DNA from: Lepus europaeus
Lineage: Eukaryota > Chordata > Mammalia > Lagomorpha > Leporidae
NCBI RefSeq assembly: GCF_033115175.1
Contig: NC_084831.1
Coordinates: 13,927,138 to 13,991,137, forward strand
Reading direction: 5' to 3'
Length of the DNA stretch: 64,000 nt
In this document: positions 33,089-44,269 of the stretch, in pieces
Numbering within the stretch: the stretch's first letter is position 1
Layout: the number at the start of each line of letters is the position of its first letter
Translations under genes and position numbers: made by a program
Notes under the pieces: generated by a model
Seen by the model: the letters and a program-made list of their open reading frames with translations, nothing else
Databases searched by the model: none
Told to the model about the DNA's origin: nothing

Positions 33089-35910
33089 ATGAAGACCCTG
33101 CTGTTATTGGCGGTGATCCTGACCTTTGGTAAGAGCTGACCTGACCTCTAAACCCAGGGGATAGCACAGGGAGGGAGGCACCTCTGTCCCTAACCGCCCT
33201 CTCTGAGGGAGGAGAAGAGAAGAACTCTGAGGAGGGAGAGTAACAGAGAGAGCAGATACAGGGGCCCATCTCCCACCAGTGGGTCATTTCTTGAATTCTC
33301 CCAGGCTTCCTACAGGTCTATGGGAATCTTCTGGATTTCCGGAAAATGATCCGTTATACGACGGGAAAGGAAGCTACAACCAGTTATGGTGCCTACGGCT
33401 GTCACTGCGGTGTGGGGGGCAGAGGAACCCCCAAGGATGCGACAGATCGGTGAGGCCACCCCAGCCCTCCCTTCCCCCTGCTCACTTCTGGGCCCAGTAG
33501 GGGCTTCACGAACTCAGAGGTCCCAGCACGTCCCTGCTGGAAGAGCCGCCAGCATGTTGCAAACACAGGCTCCAGATGACGCCAGACTCACTGGGTCTCT
33601 GCCCAGGGTCAAGGGGGTGACCCAGGGGGCCCAGGGACCCTGGAGCTGCGGGAAGGCACTCACAGGATGTCCCCCTGCTCAGGTGCTGTCTTGTCCATGA
33701 CTGCTGCTACCGTCGTCTGGAGAAACGTAAATGTGGCACCAAGTTCCTGAGCTACAAATTCAGCATGCGTGGTGGCAAAATCACCTGTGGTAAGAGCCCT
33801 ACGACTCCATGAAGTTCCCTCATTCATTCCCTGAGCGCCCACTGTGAGAGCCACAGCGAGAGAAGCAAAGGGACACTGTCCCTGCCTCTAGACGCTCACG
33901 GCTGGGTGGGAGTAAGGACAGTGGGGACAGGGGTGGCCAAGACTCCAGAAGCAAGGACGCCAAGGACGGACCTGACCGCAGCAGGTGCTCAAGGTCACCC
34001 CGAGAGGGGGGCCGCCTCGGCTGGGCTGCACCAGCTGTGCAGAGAGCCAGGGAGGGGCACTGCGGGCATGGCAAGGAGAGATCACAGCGTGGACAAGGGG
34101 ACCAGAGGGGGACCAGATGCCATCCTGAGCTGCCCAGGGAGACTGAGCAGGAGGGGGAGAAGGGAGCGGTGACGCTGGGGAGGGAGGAAGGGGCTGAGGC
34201 AAGCCAGGCCCTGAGCCCGGGGGGCATTTGGAGTTTGTCCCAGAGCATCAGGGAGCAGGTGCACACAGGAGTGAGGGTCACCTGCACTTCAGGACTGGCC
34301 CCGCCTGCAGGGTGGACGCGACAGGAAGGGCAGTAGTGAGGGGGCGGGGCCTAGAGCAGACAACTGCTGAGAGCAGGTGGGGGTCGGGAGGGGGGAAGGG
34401 GTGGAGAGTGACACCAAGATGCACTTGAGGCAGCACCAGCCCAGTGTGGCGATGGCCTGGGTAGGGGTGGGGCAGGGAGCGCCTGGCCTGTGACTGCGGG
34501 GGCACCACGGAGAGGAGGGTGGCAGGAGCCAGGGTGGAGTGTGGGGAGGGGCAGTTCTGTCAGTGCACAGGGGCAGGTGGGGGCGGGGACTTGCAGCTGG
34601 GGGGTGGGGCTCTGGCCTGGGCCACACTCAGAGGCCAGCAGCAGGGAGCTGCAGGGGGTCCGCTCCCCCACTGGGTGGTTCAAGGCCCAGGAAGGAGACA
34701 GAGGGGTTGGGCGCCCAGCGATGAGGCCAGGTGGGTGAGCAGGTCCGGGTGTCAGTGAGATGACTGACAACACCCACTGGAGGGGTGGGACCCTACGACA
34801 GGGCCAGCAGCGCTGCTCGGACCGAGAGGCAGGCAGGCCCCGGGGCCACAGGGAGCTCTCCAGGCAGGGTGACCACCAAGGCAGATCCCAGCCGGCCGGG
34901 CAGTGGGAGAACGCGAGGACGGGACCGGCAGCGGACACCCTGAGTGGAGAGCCGGGCGCTGCAGGGAGCAGAGAGCGGGGGCTGCAGGGAGGGTGCTGAG
35001 GTCCCGCACCGGGGATCCAGGCTGGGCGGGAGGGCGTGGCCTGCCGCCCTCACCCGAGTCCTGGAGGGTCAGGAGCTCTCTGCACCATGGCCTCTCCATG
35101 CGGGCAGGTCCCCAGCAGCAGGTGCCGACTGGGAGTGGCTGGGAACCCGGCATGGCCGACTGCGCCTCAGGATCCTGGAGGAGGCAGGGCCGGGCCTGGG
35201 GCAGCTTCTCAGCCCCGCGTCCGGGACCCGGGCTTCCCCAGCCCTGGGCTCTGCTGTCCGGGCAGCATCCACGCAGGGCCGTGCAGGCAGCGGCCCCAGC
35301 CTCTCGGGCGGCTTTCCCACTGTGCAGCTGTGTGTGTGGAGGCAGGAAGTGAATCCTTCCCAGAAGTCCTCGCGGGCCTCCCCTCCGTGGCTCATTGGTC
35401 AGCACCAGGTCACATGGTTCTGAGAGACCAATCATAACCAAGAAAGAGGGATTACACCAATCGCGGTTCGTTATCAGGTCCCAGGGCAGGCCTTGCCCCT
35501 CCCACCAGTGTTTAGCGAGAAGGAGGTAAAGATGGCTGTCAGAAGGGTGGAGCCGTCTCTGCACGGGGTTGCCGTGTGTCCCCGCCGCCGGTAGCCGGCT
35601 TCCCGAGGGCAGTGTTTCTGGCTCCCCCGCTGTCAGGGGCACCTGGGGCGCCGGTGCTGGCCTGACTCGAGGAGCTTCTGGCGCCTGGGATGAGTTCTCC
35701 CAGGGTTCCATAGGAAGCCCGAGAAACCTAACGGAGCCCTGCCCGTGTGTGTGTTCTTGGATTTCAGGGAAACAGGACTCTTGTAGGAGTCAGCTGTGTG
35801 AATGTGATAAAGCGGCAGCCTACTGTTTTGCTCGGAACCGGAAAAGCTACAGCAGGAAGTACCAGTTCTACTCCAACAACCGCTGCAGCGGGCGGACCCC
35901 CAGCTGCTGA
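33089..35910 (+). CDS. PLA2G2A: Group IIA secreted phospholipase A2 precursor
   Basis: Hydrolyses the sn-2 ester of phospholipids in a Ca2+-dependent reaction outside the cell. The family acts in inflammation and in killing Gram-positive bacteria. Coding exons are 33089-33128, 33305-33449, 33683-33789 and 35768-35910, all with GT-AG borders; phases fit and give 144 residues, the length of human PLA2G2A. The acceptor before the ATG exon is at 33073-33074. Residues 1-20 form a signal peptide ([13 protein letters not shown]...) and the mature chain starts NLLDF. Visible motifs are the Ca2+ loop YGCHCGVGG, the active site CCLVHDCCY (His67, Asp68), [10 protein letters not shown] with Asp111, and 14 Cys for seven disulfides. 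About 26 Lys/Arg against 9 Asp/Glu make the mature chain strongly basic (about +17), as expected for a bacteria- and heparin-binding IIA enzyme. The segment [16 protein letters not shown] fits IIA rather than IID, IIE, V or IIC. Confidence 0.96.
34125..35445 (+). repeat. Intron-3 tract nearly identical to the inverted paralogue
   Basis: Very GC-rich intron sequence matching the reverse complement of about 49945-51270. In about 200 bp from 35061 I count two substitutions and one 2-bp indel. Identity drops to about 80-88% at 34020-34125 and disappears after about 35445. Long open frames in it (for example 319 residues on the reverse strand at 34752-35711) reflect stop-poor composition, not a gene. 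Confidence 0.8.
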
Positions 35911-36159
35911 GAGGCGCCTGGCCTCGCCGCTCCATTCCCCTCCCTCCCCAGCCCTCCTCACCCACCCTAGGGGCAAGACAAGAGCGCTTCTCCCCTGCCC
36001 CCACCCCACCCAGAAGGAGACGCCCACTGCTGGGGCGGGGCTGGCTGGGCCCCTTCCCAGGCCTCCTAGGGCTGCAGATTTCCCCACTTCCTCCATTCTT
36101 GGAATTTCAAACCTAACTTCCTTCTCAGCAGTAGCAGCTAAGGTCCTGAGGGTCACTTG

Positions 36160-36165
36160 AATAAA
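36160..36165 (+). terminator. PLA2G2A: PLA2G2A polyadenylation signal
   Basis: AATAAA lies 250 bp after the stop codon in the context TTGAATAAAGCAG. The paralogue has the equivalent CTGAATAAAGC at 49202-49207 on the reverse strand. Cleavage is expected near 36180. Confidence 0.8.
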
Positions 36166-36191
36166 GCAGTTCATCCGCAAACTCTGTGCCG

Positions 36192-36236
36192 GTGTGTGTG
36201 TGTGTGTGTGTGTGCGCGCACGCGCGCGTGCGCATG
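36192..36236. repeat. 45-bp alternating purine-pyrimidine tract, (GT)n then (CG)-rich
   Basis: (GT)n passes without break into CGCGCACGCGCGCGTGCGCATG. Strict purine-pyrimidine alternation over 45 bp begins about 12 bp past the expected poly(A) cleavage site of PLA2G2A. Confidence 0.9.
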
Positions 36237-36239
36237 GTG

Positions 36240-37760
36240 GGGGTGGTGCTGGCAGGTGTGTGCAGGTGCATTCTCTGTGGGCCGTGACTGTGAGAACAAA
36301 CTGAGCGAAGACAATGTAGGGGTTAAAATACAGGCTCTGGGGTTAAATATCTGGGTTCTGTCGCACTTACCTCAGCTTCCTATGGCTTGTTTGTTTCTTC
36401 AAACTACAGACAGAATTGATGCTTCCTGCATGGGTTTATTTGAAAACAGAGATTGAGGGAATCCAGAACGCTGGGTTAATGGCCTGTACAAAGCCACCAG
36501 AACTATTAAGAGTGGAACCCGGATACTGCTCTACCCCAGGCCAAAGCAAGTCCCACTGGGCTGCTGGGCCATGTGAAGCAAGTCAGAATCAAAATGGAGT
36601 TGTTTGTATCAGAATCAGTAAAGCCAGGCAGTGTGTGCATGCCTGTGCCAGAGCCACCACCTTGCACCAAAGCCACCCGTCTGGTACTCACAGATTCCTG
36701 TAACCAGATCCCCTGGTGAAAGCAAAGCAAAGCACTTTGTCAGACCTATAAAATTCCCTCACGGGGCCCACAAGATTGGTTCTGCTCTCCAGAGATTGAT
36801 GGGAAACAACGTGTGTCGATGAATGAGTTTTATAATTTTAACCATGGCTATTTAAAGTTTTTTGTCATCTGCAATTTTGTATTCTTCTCTAAAAACACAA
36901 TCAGATTTATGAAAAAAGGCTCTAACAAATGTTCTTAAATGCAGGTTTTCTTACAAAAAAAGTGCAAAACCACTGCTCATGGAAATGAAAGCATTGTTGA
37001 TTCTGTGTTTAAACGTTTCCTCTTCTAGGTTCCAAAGGACGTTTTTCTGTGATGTAGGTTGTAGCTATAGAGTGCTTTGGGACAGCTCTGTAAACAGAGC
37101 TAAGTTTAACAACGGACTCCTGAGACAGGTGCCCCGTGTTCCCTTCTCCTAAAACCTCTTTGTTGCTTCAGTGTGGCTCAAAGGGCTATTGACGCTGACT
37201 CCTGGGCAGCTCCCTCTTCTCCCACTATGGGGCACCAGATCAAGAACCAGGTCAAATCTGACCTGGTGATGACGGACAAATAAAAGCTGGCCACAAGGCA
37301 ATTGACCAGCGATGTGCTCAAAAAGGATTTTGACTACAAGGAAGAAGTAAAAATCAAAGTAAAGTCACTGGTGTCAACCTCCAACAAAATTAAATAAGAA
37401 CAAGAGGTTATAAAAAAAAAGTTCTTGTGCATGGCTGCCTGTAACTGCTTTATCACGCATTCATAATCAATTAAATCAAAAAAGGAAGTCCAGCCAAACG
37501 GAGAAAATGTTCCTGAAAGAGACTTAGAGGTGATTGGAGTTGGGGTACGAACACTGCTTAAGCCCAGCAACCCAGGCCCTGGCCACGTGATGAGTACCTG
37601 TTAAGTCTGGAAGCCCAGACAGGCGAGGTAAGCAGTCTGGGAGGCCTGGCCTGCGGCCTTGTTTCTCCTCTATTCTCTTGGTTGAAGACTGACTCTGTAT
37701 TCTGAATCTCCTCCAGGACGTACAACTTGATCCCCAGACCTAATAGAAAGATGACCAGCC
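36240..37760. other. Intergenic downstream of PLA2G2A, nothing recognised
   Basis: AT-rich toward 36840-37120, with no known repeat. A stretch at 37227-37430 starts MGHQIKNQVKSDLV but is closed by an in-frame TAA at 37279; it is not recognised and could be a retroposed fragment or chance. Confidence 0.4.
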
Positions 37761-38085
37761 TTTTTTTAAGATTGATTTATTCATTTATTTGAGAGGAAAA
37801 GTTACAGACAGAGAGAGGGAGAGACAGAGAGAGAGGTGTTCCATCCACTGGTTCACTCCCCAAATGGCCAAAGGACTGGTGCTGGGCTGATCCAAAGCCA
37901 GGAGTTCCCAGCAGGTCTCCCACGCGGGTGCAGGGCCCAAGCACTTGGGCCATCTTCCACTGCTCTCCCAGGCCACAGCAGAGAGCTGGGTCAAGAGGAG
38001 CATCCAGGACTCGAACTGGCACCCATGTGGGATGCGGGTGCTGCAGGTGGCAGCTTTACTCGCTACGCCACAGCTCTGGCCCCCA
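37761..38085 (-). mobile_element. C-SINE, A-type
   Basis: Reverse copy with target CCAGCCTTTTTT before it and CCAGCCTTTTTC after it (near 38082); (GA)-rich part 37810-37838. Confidence 0.92.
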
Positions 38086-39309
38086 GCCTTTTTCTGTAGT
38101 AATGCCCCTCACGTACAGAAGACCAAATAGTGTAGCCAAAAATGAGAACCTAAACTATAACATGATCTTACAGCAACATTTGTTTTGCTATGAGGCACAG
38201 TGAGCAGGCAAAACCCCTCTTCTCAAACCAAACTAAGGGAGAGAGAAAAAGTTTTACTAAAGACTTCAAAGTGTATAGGTAGGTTGGGTAAGGTGGTCAT
38301 CATGTCTGATCCTACCTAGAAGAACGTAGCTCTACTCATGGCCACTGCCTTATCTCATGGGGGAGTGGACACTGTCAGAACATGCCTGTGACGACAGATT
38401 TCTTGCTGAGGCCTCCAAAGATTTGGGATGGGACTGAGCACCCCTTTGCTGACATCCTAAAAGCTGCCTCCATGATCTCCTTTACCAGGGGCCGGGAGGA
38501 CAGGAGCAAGCTAGGCAACAGGAGCAATGTCAAGATGGGTGCAGGCCAGTTAACTACTGCTTCATACAGTGACCCACCAGTAAGGAGACCCAACCAGACC
38601 CATCTACCCCAAAACCGCACCAGTTTTCCATGTGGAAAGCTGGGGCTTTGGGCAAACAGCTGAACGCTTAGATAGTTGGAGGGTTTGGGTTAACGGCTGA
38701 ACTCTTAAGATAGAAGTGCAGCTTGGGAGAGTGTGGGCTGATGGCTGAGCTCCTAAGATAGCAGTGTGGCTGCAAGACGGCGTCACTTCTCACAGTCCGG
38801 CAAAGTGGGGTTCAGAAATTCTAATGCAAGCAGGGAAGTTCCTCTTGGGGACTCAACCAGCTATTTTATGTTCTGTTTCCAATCATATACTTTTTTAAAA
38901 AAACGATCAATGGGAAAGGCTAATTCTTAGACCACAACAGGTCTTTTGGCTCTTGATCTATCTCTTTAATTTTTTCCTCTATTTTGAATCTGCTTAGTTT
39001 TACATATGTTAAGACAAAGACAAACTGAAACAAAAATAGAGCAATGCCAGCTAAAAAGTTTTTCTTACGGTATTTCAGCCAAGATAAGGGAAAACACTGT
39101 CAATTAATAATCCTGCAATTTAAAGCAGCTCCATGGCAACCAGCATACCTAAGAATCCTTGTTTTGGGAAATGAGACTTTCGCTTGCCTTGCCCATAGTT
39201 AAGGTGATAAGACATTCTTGCCTTTTTGACCTCAGGCCTTGGTCAAAATCTTGAGCAATAATCAAAGGTCTTTGGCTGCCACAGTGGCCAGGAAATAAAA
39301 CTCTGGGAC
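38086..39309. other. Intergenic; contains three degenerate about 40-bp repeats
   Basis: The open frame 38382-38663 (93 residues, starts MPVTTDFLLRPPKIW) has no recognised domain. At about 38637-38762 a unit of the type GGGTTTGGGTTAACGGCTGA..CTTAAGATAG recurs three times with increasing length (about 36-46 bp). The remainder is AT-rich without landmarks. Confidence 0.4.
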
Positions 39310-39652
39310 TTTTTTTTTTTTTAAAGATTTATTTATTTATTTGAAAGTCAGAGTTACACAGAGAGAGGAGAGGCAGAGAGAGAGGTCTGCCGTCCACTGG
39401 TTCACTCCCCAATTGGCTGCAATGGCCAGAGCTGTGCCAATCCGAAACCAGGAGCCAGGAGCTTCTTCTGGGTCTTCTGTGCGGGTGCAGGGGCCCAAGG
39501 ACTTGGGCCATCTTCTACTGCTTTCCCAGGCCATAGCAGAGAGCTGGATCAGAAGTGGAGCAGCCGGGTCTCGGGTCTTGAACCGATGCCCATATGGGTT
39601 GCTGGCACTTCAGGCCAGGGCGTTAACCCGCTGCACCATAGCGCTGGCCCCA
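39310..39652 (-). mobile_element. C-SINE, A-type
   Basis: Reverse copy from TTTTTTTAAAGATTTATTTATTT to GCGCTGGCCCC. It has a small duplication in the head (GGGTCTCGGGTCTTGAACC at 39567). Confidence 0.93.
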
Positions 39653-39892
39653 ACCCTGCACCTTTTAAAGAACTGTTTCCCAAAGTGAAACAGCCAGGTG
39701 GATGAGTCAAGCAAACAAAGCCAACACAGAAAAGAGATGCAATTTTGTTATTGGCTTTGTTGTTCCAGTCAGTCCCAGTGACAACGTAAACACGCCACAG
39801 TTAGCCCCAAAATCCACTTGAGAATGAAAAGAAGGAAAAAAACCAAGCTGCTAGGGGAAAGGCTTTGCCTGATAATAAGACATAAAGTTGGG

Positions 39893-40212
39893 GCAGATGT
39901 CATGGGCCAGCAGGGTAAGCCACCACCTGCGACAGCCGGTTCAAGTTCCGGCTGCTCCACTTCCAATCCGGTTCCCTGCTAATGTGCCTAGGAAGGCAGT
40001 GGAGGATGGCCCAAGTGCTTGGACCCCTGCACCCACACGGGAGACCTAGATGGAATTCCGGGCTCCTAGCTTTGGCCAGGTCCAGCCCCAGTCAGCCATG
40101 GTAGCCATTTGAGGAGTGAACCAACAGATGGACGATCTCTCTTTCTCTCTGTCTCTCCCTCCCTCCCTAACTCTGCCTTTCAAATTAGTAAGTAAATATT
40201 TTTAAAAAAGAA
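39893..40212 (+). mobile_element. C-SINE, A-type, head partly deleted
   Basis: Forward copy 'catgggccagcagggtaagccaccacctgcgacagccggttcaag', lacking the CCCATATGG segment. The tail is AAATTAGTAAGTAAATATTTTTAAAAAAG. Confidence 0.88.
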
Positions 40213-40381
40213 AAAGAAAGATTAAAGTTGTGCCATATGAACAGGTAACCTTAACTTGTCCCATTGTGTCAGAAACACAATTTGGTTCCAACCATCTTTT
40301 TATAAGCTGGTGACTTATATTACTATATTTCTCTGTCTCATGACTACATTTCTTTTCTTTTTTTTTCTTAAGATTTTATTT

Positions 40382-41028
40382 ACTGGGGATGGTGCTGTGG
40401 CATAGCAGGTAAAGCCACTGCCTGCAGCGCAAGCATCCCATATGGGCACTGGTTCGAGCCCCGGCTGCTCCACTTCTGACCCAGCTGTCTGCTATGGCCT
40501 GGGAAAGCAATAGAATATGGCTCAAGTCCTTGTGCCCCTACACCCACATTGGAGACCTGGAAGAAGCACCTGGCTTCTGGCTTTGGATCAGCACAGCTCT
40601 GGCCATTTCAGCCATTTGAGGAGTGAACCAGCGGATGGAAAACCTCTCTCTCTCTCTCTCTCTCTGTAACTCTGCCTTTCAAATAAATCTTTTATTTATT
40701 TATTTTTTGACAGGCAGAGTGGACAGTGAGAGAGAGAGACAGAGAGAAAGGTCTTCCTTTTCTGTTGGTTCACCCCCCAATGGCCTCTGTGGCCAGCTCA
40801 CCGTGCTGATCCGAAGCCAGGAGCCAGGTGCTTCCTCCTGGTCTCCCATGGGGTGCAGGGCCCAAGGACTTGGGCCATCCTCCACTGCCCTCCCGGGCCA
40901 CAGCAGAGAGCTGGACTGGAAGAGGAGCAACCAGGTCAGAATCCAGCGCCCCGACCGGGACTAGAACCCGGTGTGCTGACACTGCAGGCAGAGGATTAGC
41001 CTAGTGAGCCGTGGTGCTGGCCTCAAAT

Positions 41029-41060
<32 letters not shown>
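40382..41060 (+). mobile_element. C-SINE, A-type, host of a nested SINE
   Basis: Forward copy whose body ends at 40691. The tail AAATAAATCTT plus a long poly(A) continues at 41023-41060 after the nested element. Confidence 0.92.
40692..41022 (-). mobile_element. C-SINE, B-type, nested in an A-type tail
   Basis: Reverse B-type copy with the perfect duplication TCAAATAAATCTT at 40679-40691 and 41023-41035. Same arrangement as at 6371-6688. Confidence 0.95.
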
Positions 41061-41061
<1 letters not shown>

Positions 41062-41195
41062 CCAGAACAGAAAAAGAAACTGAGCTCCTCTACAGCGCCT
41101 CACAGGCAGGTGGGAGATATCGCCAGGCCCAGCCTCTTCCCTCAGCCTGCAGTGTGCATGTGTGTGTGTGTATGCGTGTGTGTGTGTTTGAAGAT

Positions 41196-41256
41196 TGTAT
41201 TTATTTATTTGAAAGGCAGAGTTACAGAGAGAAGGAGAGACAGAGAAGGATCTTTC
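41196..41256 (-). mobile_element. C-SINE, A-type, 3' part split off by an L1
   Basis: Tail and GA-rich section of a reverse SINE ('tttatttatttgaaaggcag'...AGAGAAGGATC). It is interrupted by L1 sequence and continues at 41757. Confidence 0.8.
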
Positions 41257-41752
41257 AAGGAGGTACCTTTCTCTGAAGGGAGGAGAGAACTTCCACTCTG
41301 ATTATGGCCCTGTCTAAATAAGGTCAGAGTTCATAGACTCAAGAGGCTTCCATAGCCTTGGCAGCTCATGACAAGAGCCTCGGGTGATCACTGAATAACA
41401 GTGTCAGTTGTTAAATCAACAACAGGAGTCACTGTGCACTTGCTCCTCATGTAGGACCTCTGTCCTTAATGTGTTGTACTATGAGAATTAATGGTAAAAC
41501 TAGTCCTCAAACAGTACTTTATACTTCATGTGTCTATGTGAGTGCACACTGTTGAAATCTTTACTTAATATAGAGTTGATCTTCTGTATATAAAGACAAT
41601 TAAAAATGATTCTTAATGAAGAATGGGATGGGAGAGGGAGCAGGAGATGGGAGGTTTGCGGGTGGGAGGGCGGGTATGGGGGGAAGAACCAGTATAATCC
41701 AAAAGTTGTACTTTTGAAATTTCTATTTATTAAATAAGAGCTTTCTATTAAA
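41257..41752 (+). mobile_element. Rabbit L1 3' end, 5'-truncated
   Basis: Starts CAAGGAGGTACCTTTCTC and carries the full distal 3' UTR, including 'gttgatcttctgtatataaag' (41576), a G-rich GGGAGAGGGAGCAGGAG...GGGTGGGAGGGCGGG segment (41630-41675) and the end 'attaaataagagctttctattaaaaaaa'. It lies within a SINE. Confidence 0.9.
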
Positions 41753-41756
41753 AAAA

Positions 41757-42018
41757 TAGGAGTCTATCATCTGCTGGTTCACTCCCCAAATAGCTGCAAT
41801 GGCCAAAGTGAGGCCAATCCAAAGCCAGGAGCCAGGAGCTTCTTCCAGGTCTCCTACGCAGGTGCAGGGACACAAGGACTTGGGCCATCTTCTACTGCTT
41901 TCCCAGGCCATAGCAGAGAGCTGGATCAGAAGTGGAGCAGCTGGGACTTGAACCGGTGCCCATATGGGATGCTGGCACTGCAGGAGGTGGCTTTACCCAC
42001 TACGCCACAGCACTGGCA
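41757..42018 (-). mobile_element. C-SINE, A-type, 5' part of the split copy
   Basis: Resumes at CTATCATCTGCTGGTTCACTC and runs to the head ending CACAGCACTGGC. With 41196-41256 it forms one complete reverse SINE. Confidence 0.88.
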
Positions 42019-42203
42019 CTGCAGATTTTTAATATAGAGATATCTTATAGAGAGAGGAACCAAAAGACTCTTCCAAGACACTATTAGAGCTGATAAGTGA
42101 ATTCAGCAAAATTACAGGATACAAAGTCAACACATCCAAATCAGTAGTATTTTTACACACCAACATGATGTCATTGAGAAAGAACTAATAAGAATCCCTT
42201 GCT

Positions 42204-42540
42204 GGGGCCGGTGATGTGGCTTGACTGGTAAAACAGCCACCTGCAATGCTGGCATCCCATATGGGCACTGATTTGGGTCTGGTTGCTCCACTTCTGATCC
42301 AGCTCTCTGCTAATGCGCCTGGGAAAGCAGCAGAGGACGGCCCAAGTGCTTGGGCCCCTGCACCCACATAGGAGACCTGGATGAAACTCCTGAGGCCCAG
42401 CTCCTGGCTTCTGATCAACCCAGCTCTGGCCATTGTGGCCATTTTGGGAGTGAACCAGAGGATGAAACATCTCTCTATCTCCCTTTCTTGCCCTCTGTAA
42501 CCCTGCCTTTCATATAAATAAATAAATCTTTTTAAAAAGG
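42204..42540 (+). mobile_element. C-SINE, A-type
   Basis: Forward copy inserted into the old L1; head GGGGCCGGTGATGTGGC, tail ATAAATAAATAAATC. Confidence 0.92.
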
Positions 42541-42805
42541 TCTCATAATAGCTACAAAAATTTTTAAATACCTTGGGATTTAACCAAGAATGTGAAAGAC
42601 CTCTACAATGAAAATGACAAAATACCAGTGGAAGATATTGAAGAAGACACAAAAAAGGCATCACATGTTCATAGATTGGAAGAATAAATATTATCAAAAT
42701 TTCCAAACTATCTAAATCTATTTACAAATTCCATGCTACCTCCATCAAAATACTAATGATATTCTTCATTGAATTAGAAAAAACAATCCTAAAATTCACA
42801 TGGAA

Positions 42806-43113
42806 GGGGCTGGCCTTGTTGCATAGAAGGTTAAGGTGCCACCTGCAGGGCCAACATCCCATATGGGCACGAGTTCGAGTTCCGGCTGCTCCACTTACAA
42901 TCCAGCTTCCTGCTAGTGTGCCTGGGAAAGCAACACAAGATGGCCCAAGTCCTTGGGCCCCTACAGCCTTGTGGGAGACCCGGAAGAAGCTCCTGGCTTC
43001 AGACCAGTCCAGCTGTGGCCATCTAGGGAGTGAACCAGAGGATGGAAGATCTCTGTCTCTCTCTCTCTCTGTAACACTGCCTTTCAAATAAATAAATAAA
43101 TCTTTTGAGAATA
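42806..43113 (+). mobile_element. C-SINE, A-type
   Basis: Forward copy in L1 ORF2 with perfect duplication ATTCACATGGAA at 42794-42805 and 43114-43125. Confidence 0.95.
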
Positions 43114-44269
43114 ATTCACATGGAAACACAAAACCTTTGCAAACAGTCAAAGCAATACTGAGCAATAGTAACAAAGCTAGAGGCATCACCGTGCCTGATT
43201 TGAAGACACACTACAGGACTATTTTAACAACAGCCTGGTACTGGCGTAATCATAGACATTTAGACCAACAGAACAGAGCAAGAAACAGCAGACGGAAATC
43301 CACTATGACAAACTTACCTTTGACGAGGCACTGAAAACCCTCCCTGGAGAAACGATAGCCTCTTCAACAAATAGTGCTTAGAAAACTGGATTTCCACACA
43401 CGGAGTTGGAGCAAGGCCCCCACTTTTCACCCCGTATAACAATCTGGTAAAGGGTTAATGTCCAGAATATCTAAGGAACTCACAAAGTTCAAGAGCAACA
43501 AAGCAAGAAATGCAGTTAAGAAATGGGAAAAGGATTTAAATAGACATTCTTTCCAACACATGAAAAAATGCTCAATATTGCTAGTCACCAGGGTATGTAA
43601 ATAAATACTGCAGTGAGGTATCATCTCAGTCCAGCTAGGGTAGTTGTTGTGAGGCAGATAAAACCTAACAAACCTTGGTGAACCCTACTATGCTGGGGTG
43701 GGAATGCAAATTAGTGCAGCCATTATGGAAAACAGTATGGAGACTCCTCAAATAACTAGAAGTTGGTCCACCATGTGACTTGACCCTCCCACTTCCAGGA
43801 AAGTCAGTACAGGAGACAGGCCTGCACTCCCATACTTACTGAAGACTCATGTACAATAACAAAGGTACGAAAGCAATCTAGATGTGCATCACAGGATGCA
43901 TAAGGAAAATGTGGCATACATACCCAGTGGAATACTACTCAGCCATCAAAAAGTGAAATCCTGATGCTTGCAACAAAGGGGCCAGAATTGGAGATCATTA
44001 CGCCAAGTGAGGCGCGCGGGACTCACACAGAAAGACAAACACTACATGTTGTCTCTCACGTGGAAGTAAACATATGTATTCAACGTGCATCCCATAATGA
44101 CGGCCAGAGACTGACGAGTGCCACAGTACTGTTGGGTGAAGGTCACGGGCCAGAACAGAATGGTGGAGTAACTGCTGTCCATTACAAGGGAAGAGGAAGG
44201 ACTAACAGGCTTGTATGCTTGGCTTATTCTGTCCGTGTCTGTTGAAATACTGCGCCATACCCCATACGT

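Larger units (their letters stand above)
30560..36180 (+). repeat. PLA2G2A-bearing arm of an inverted duplication
   Basis: Counterpart, in reverse complement, of 49200-54560. Order in this arm: MLT1-like LTR, promoter, non-coding exon, coding exons, poly(A) signal. Introns 1 are almost equal in length (749 and 745 bp). The arm carries no SINE, unlike its surroundings. Confidence 0.8.

Noticed and set aside
34752-35711. 319-residue reverse open frame inside PLA2G2A intron 3
   Set aside because: It lies in a GC-rich, stop-poor intron. The equivalent frame in the nearly identical inverted copy is altered by an indel, and composition is Pro/Gly/Ala/Arg-rich without a domain.
37227-37430. ATG-started stretch MGHQIKNQVKSDLV in the PLA2G2A downstream region
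   Set aside because: In-frame stop after 18 codons and no recognised parent protein.
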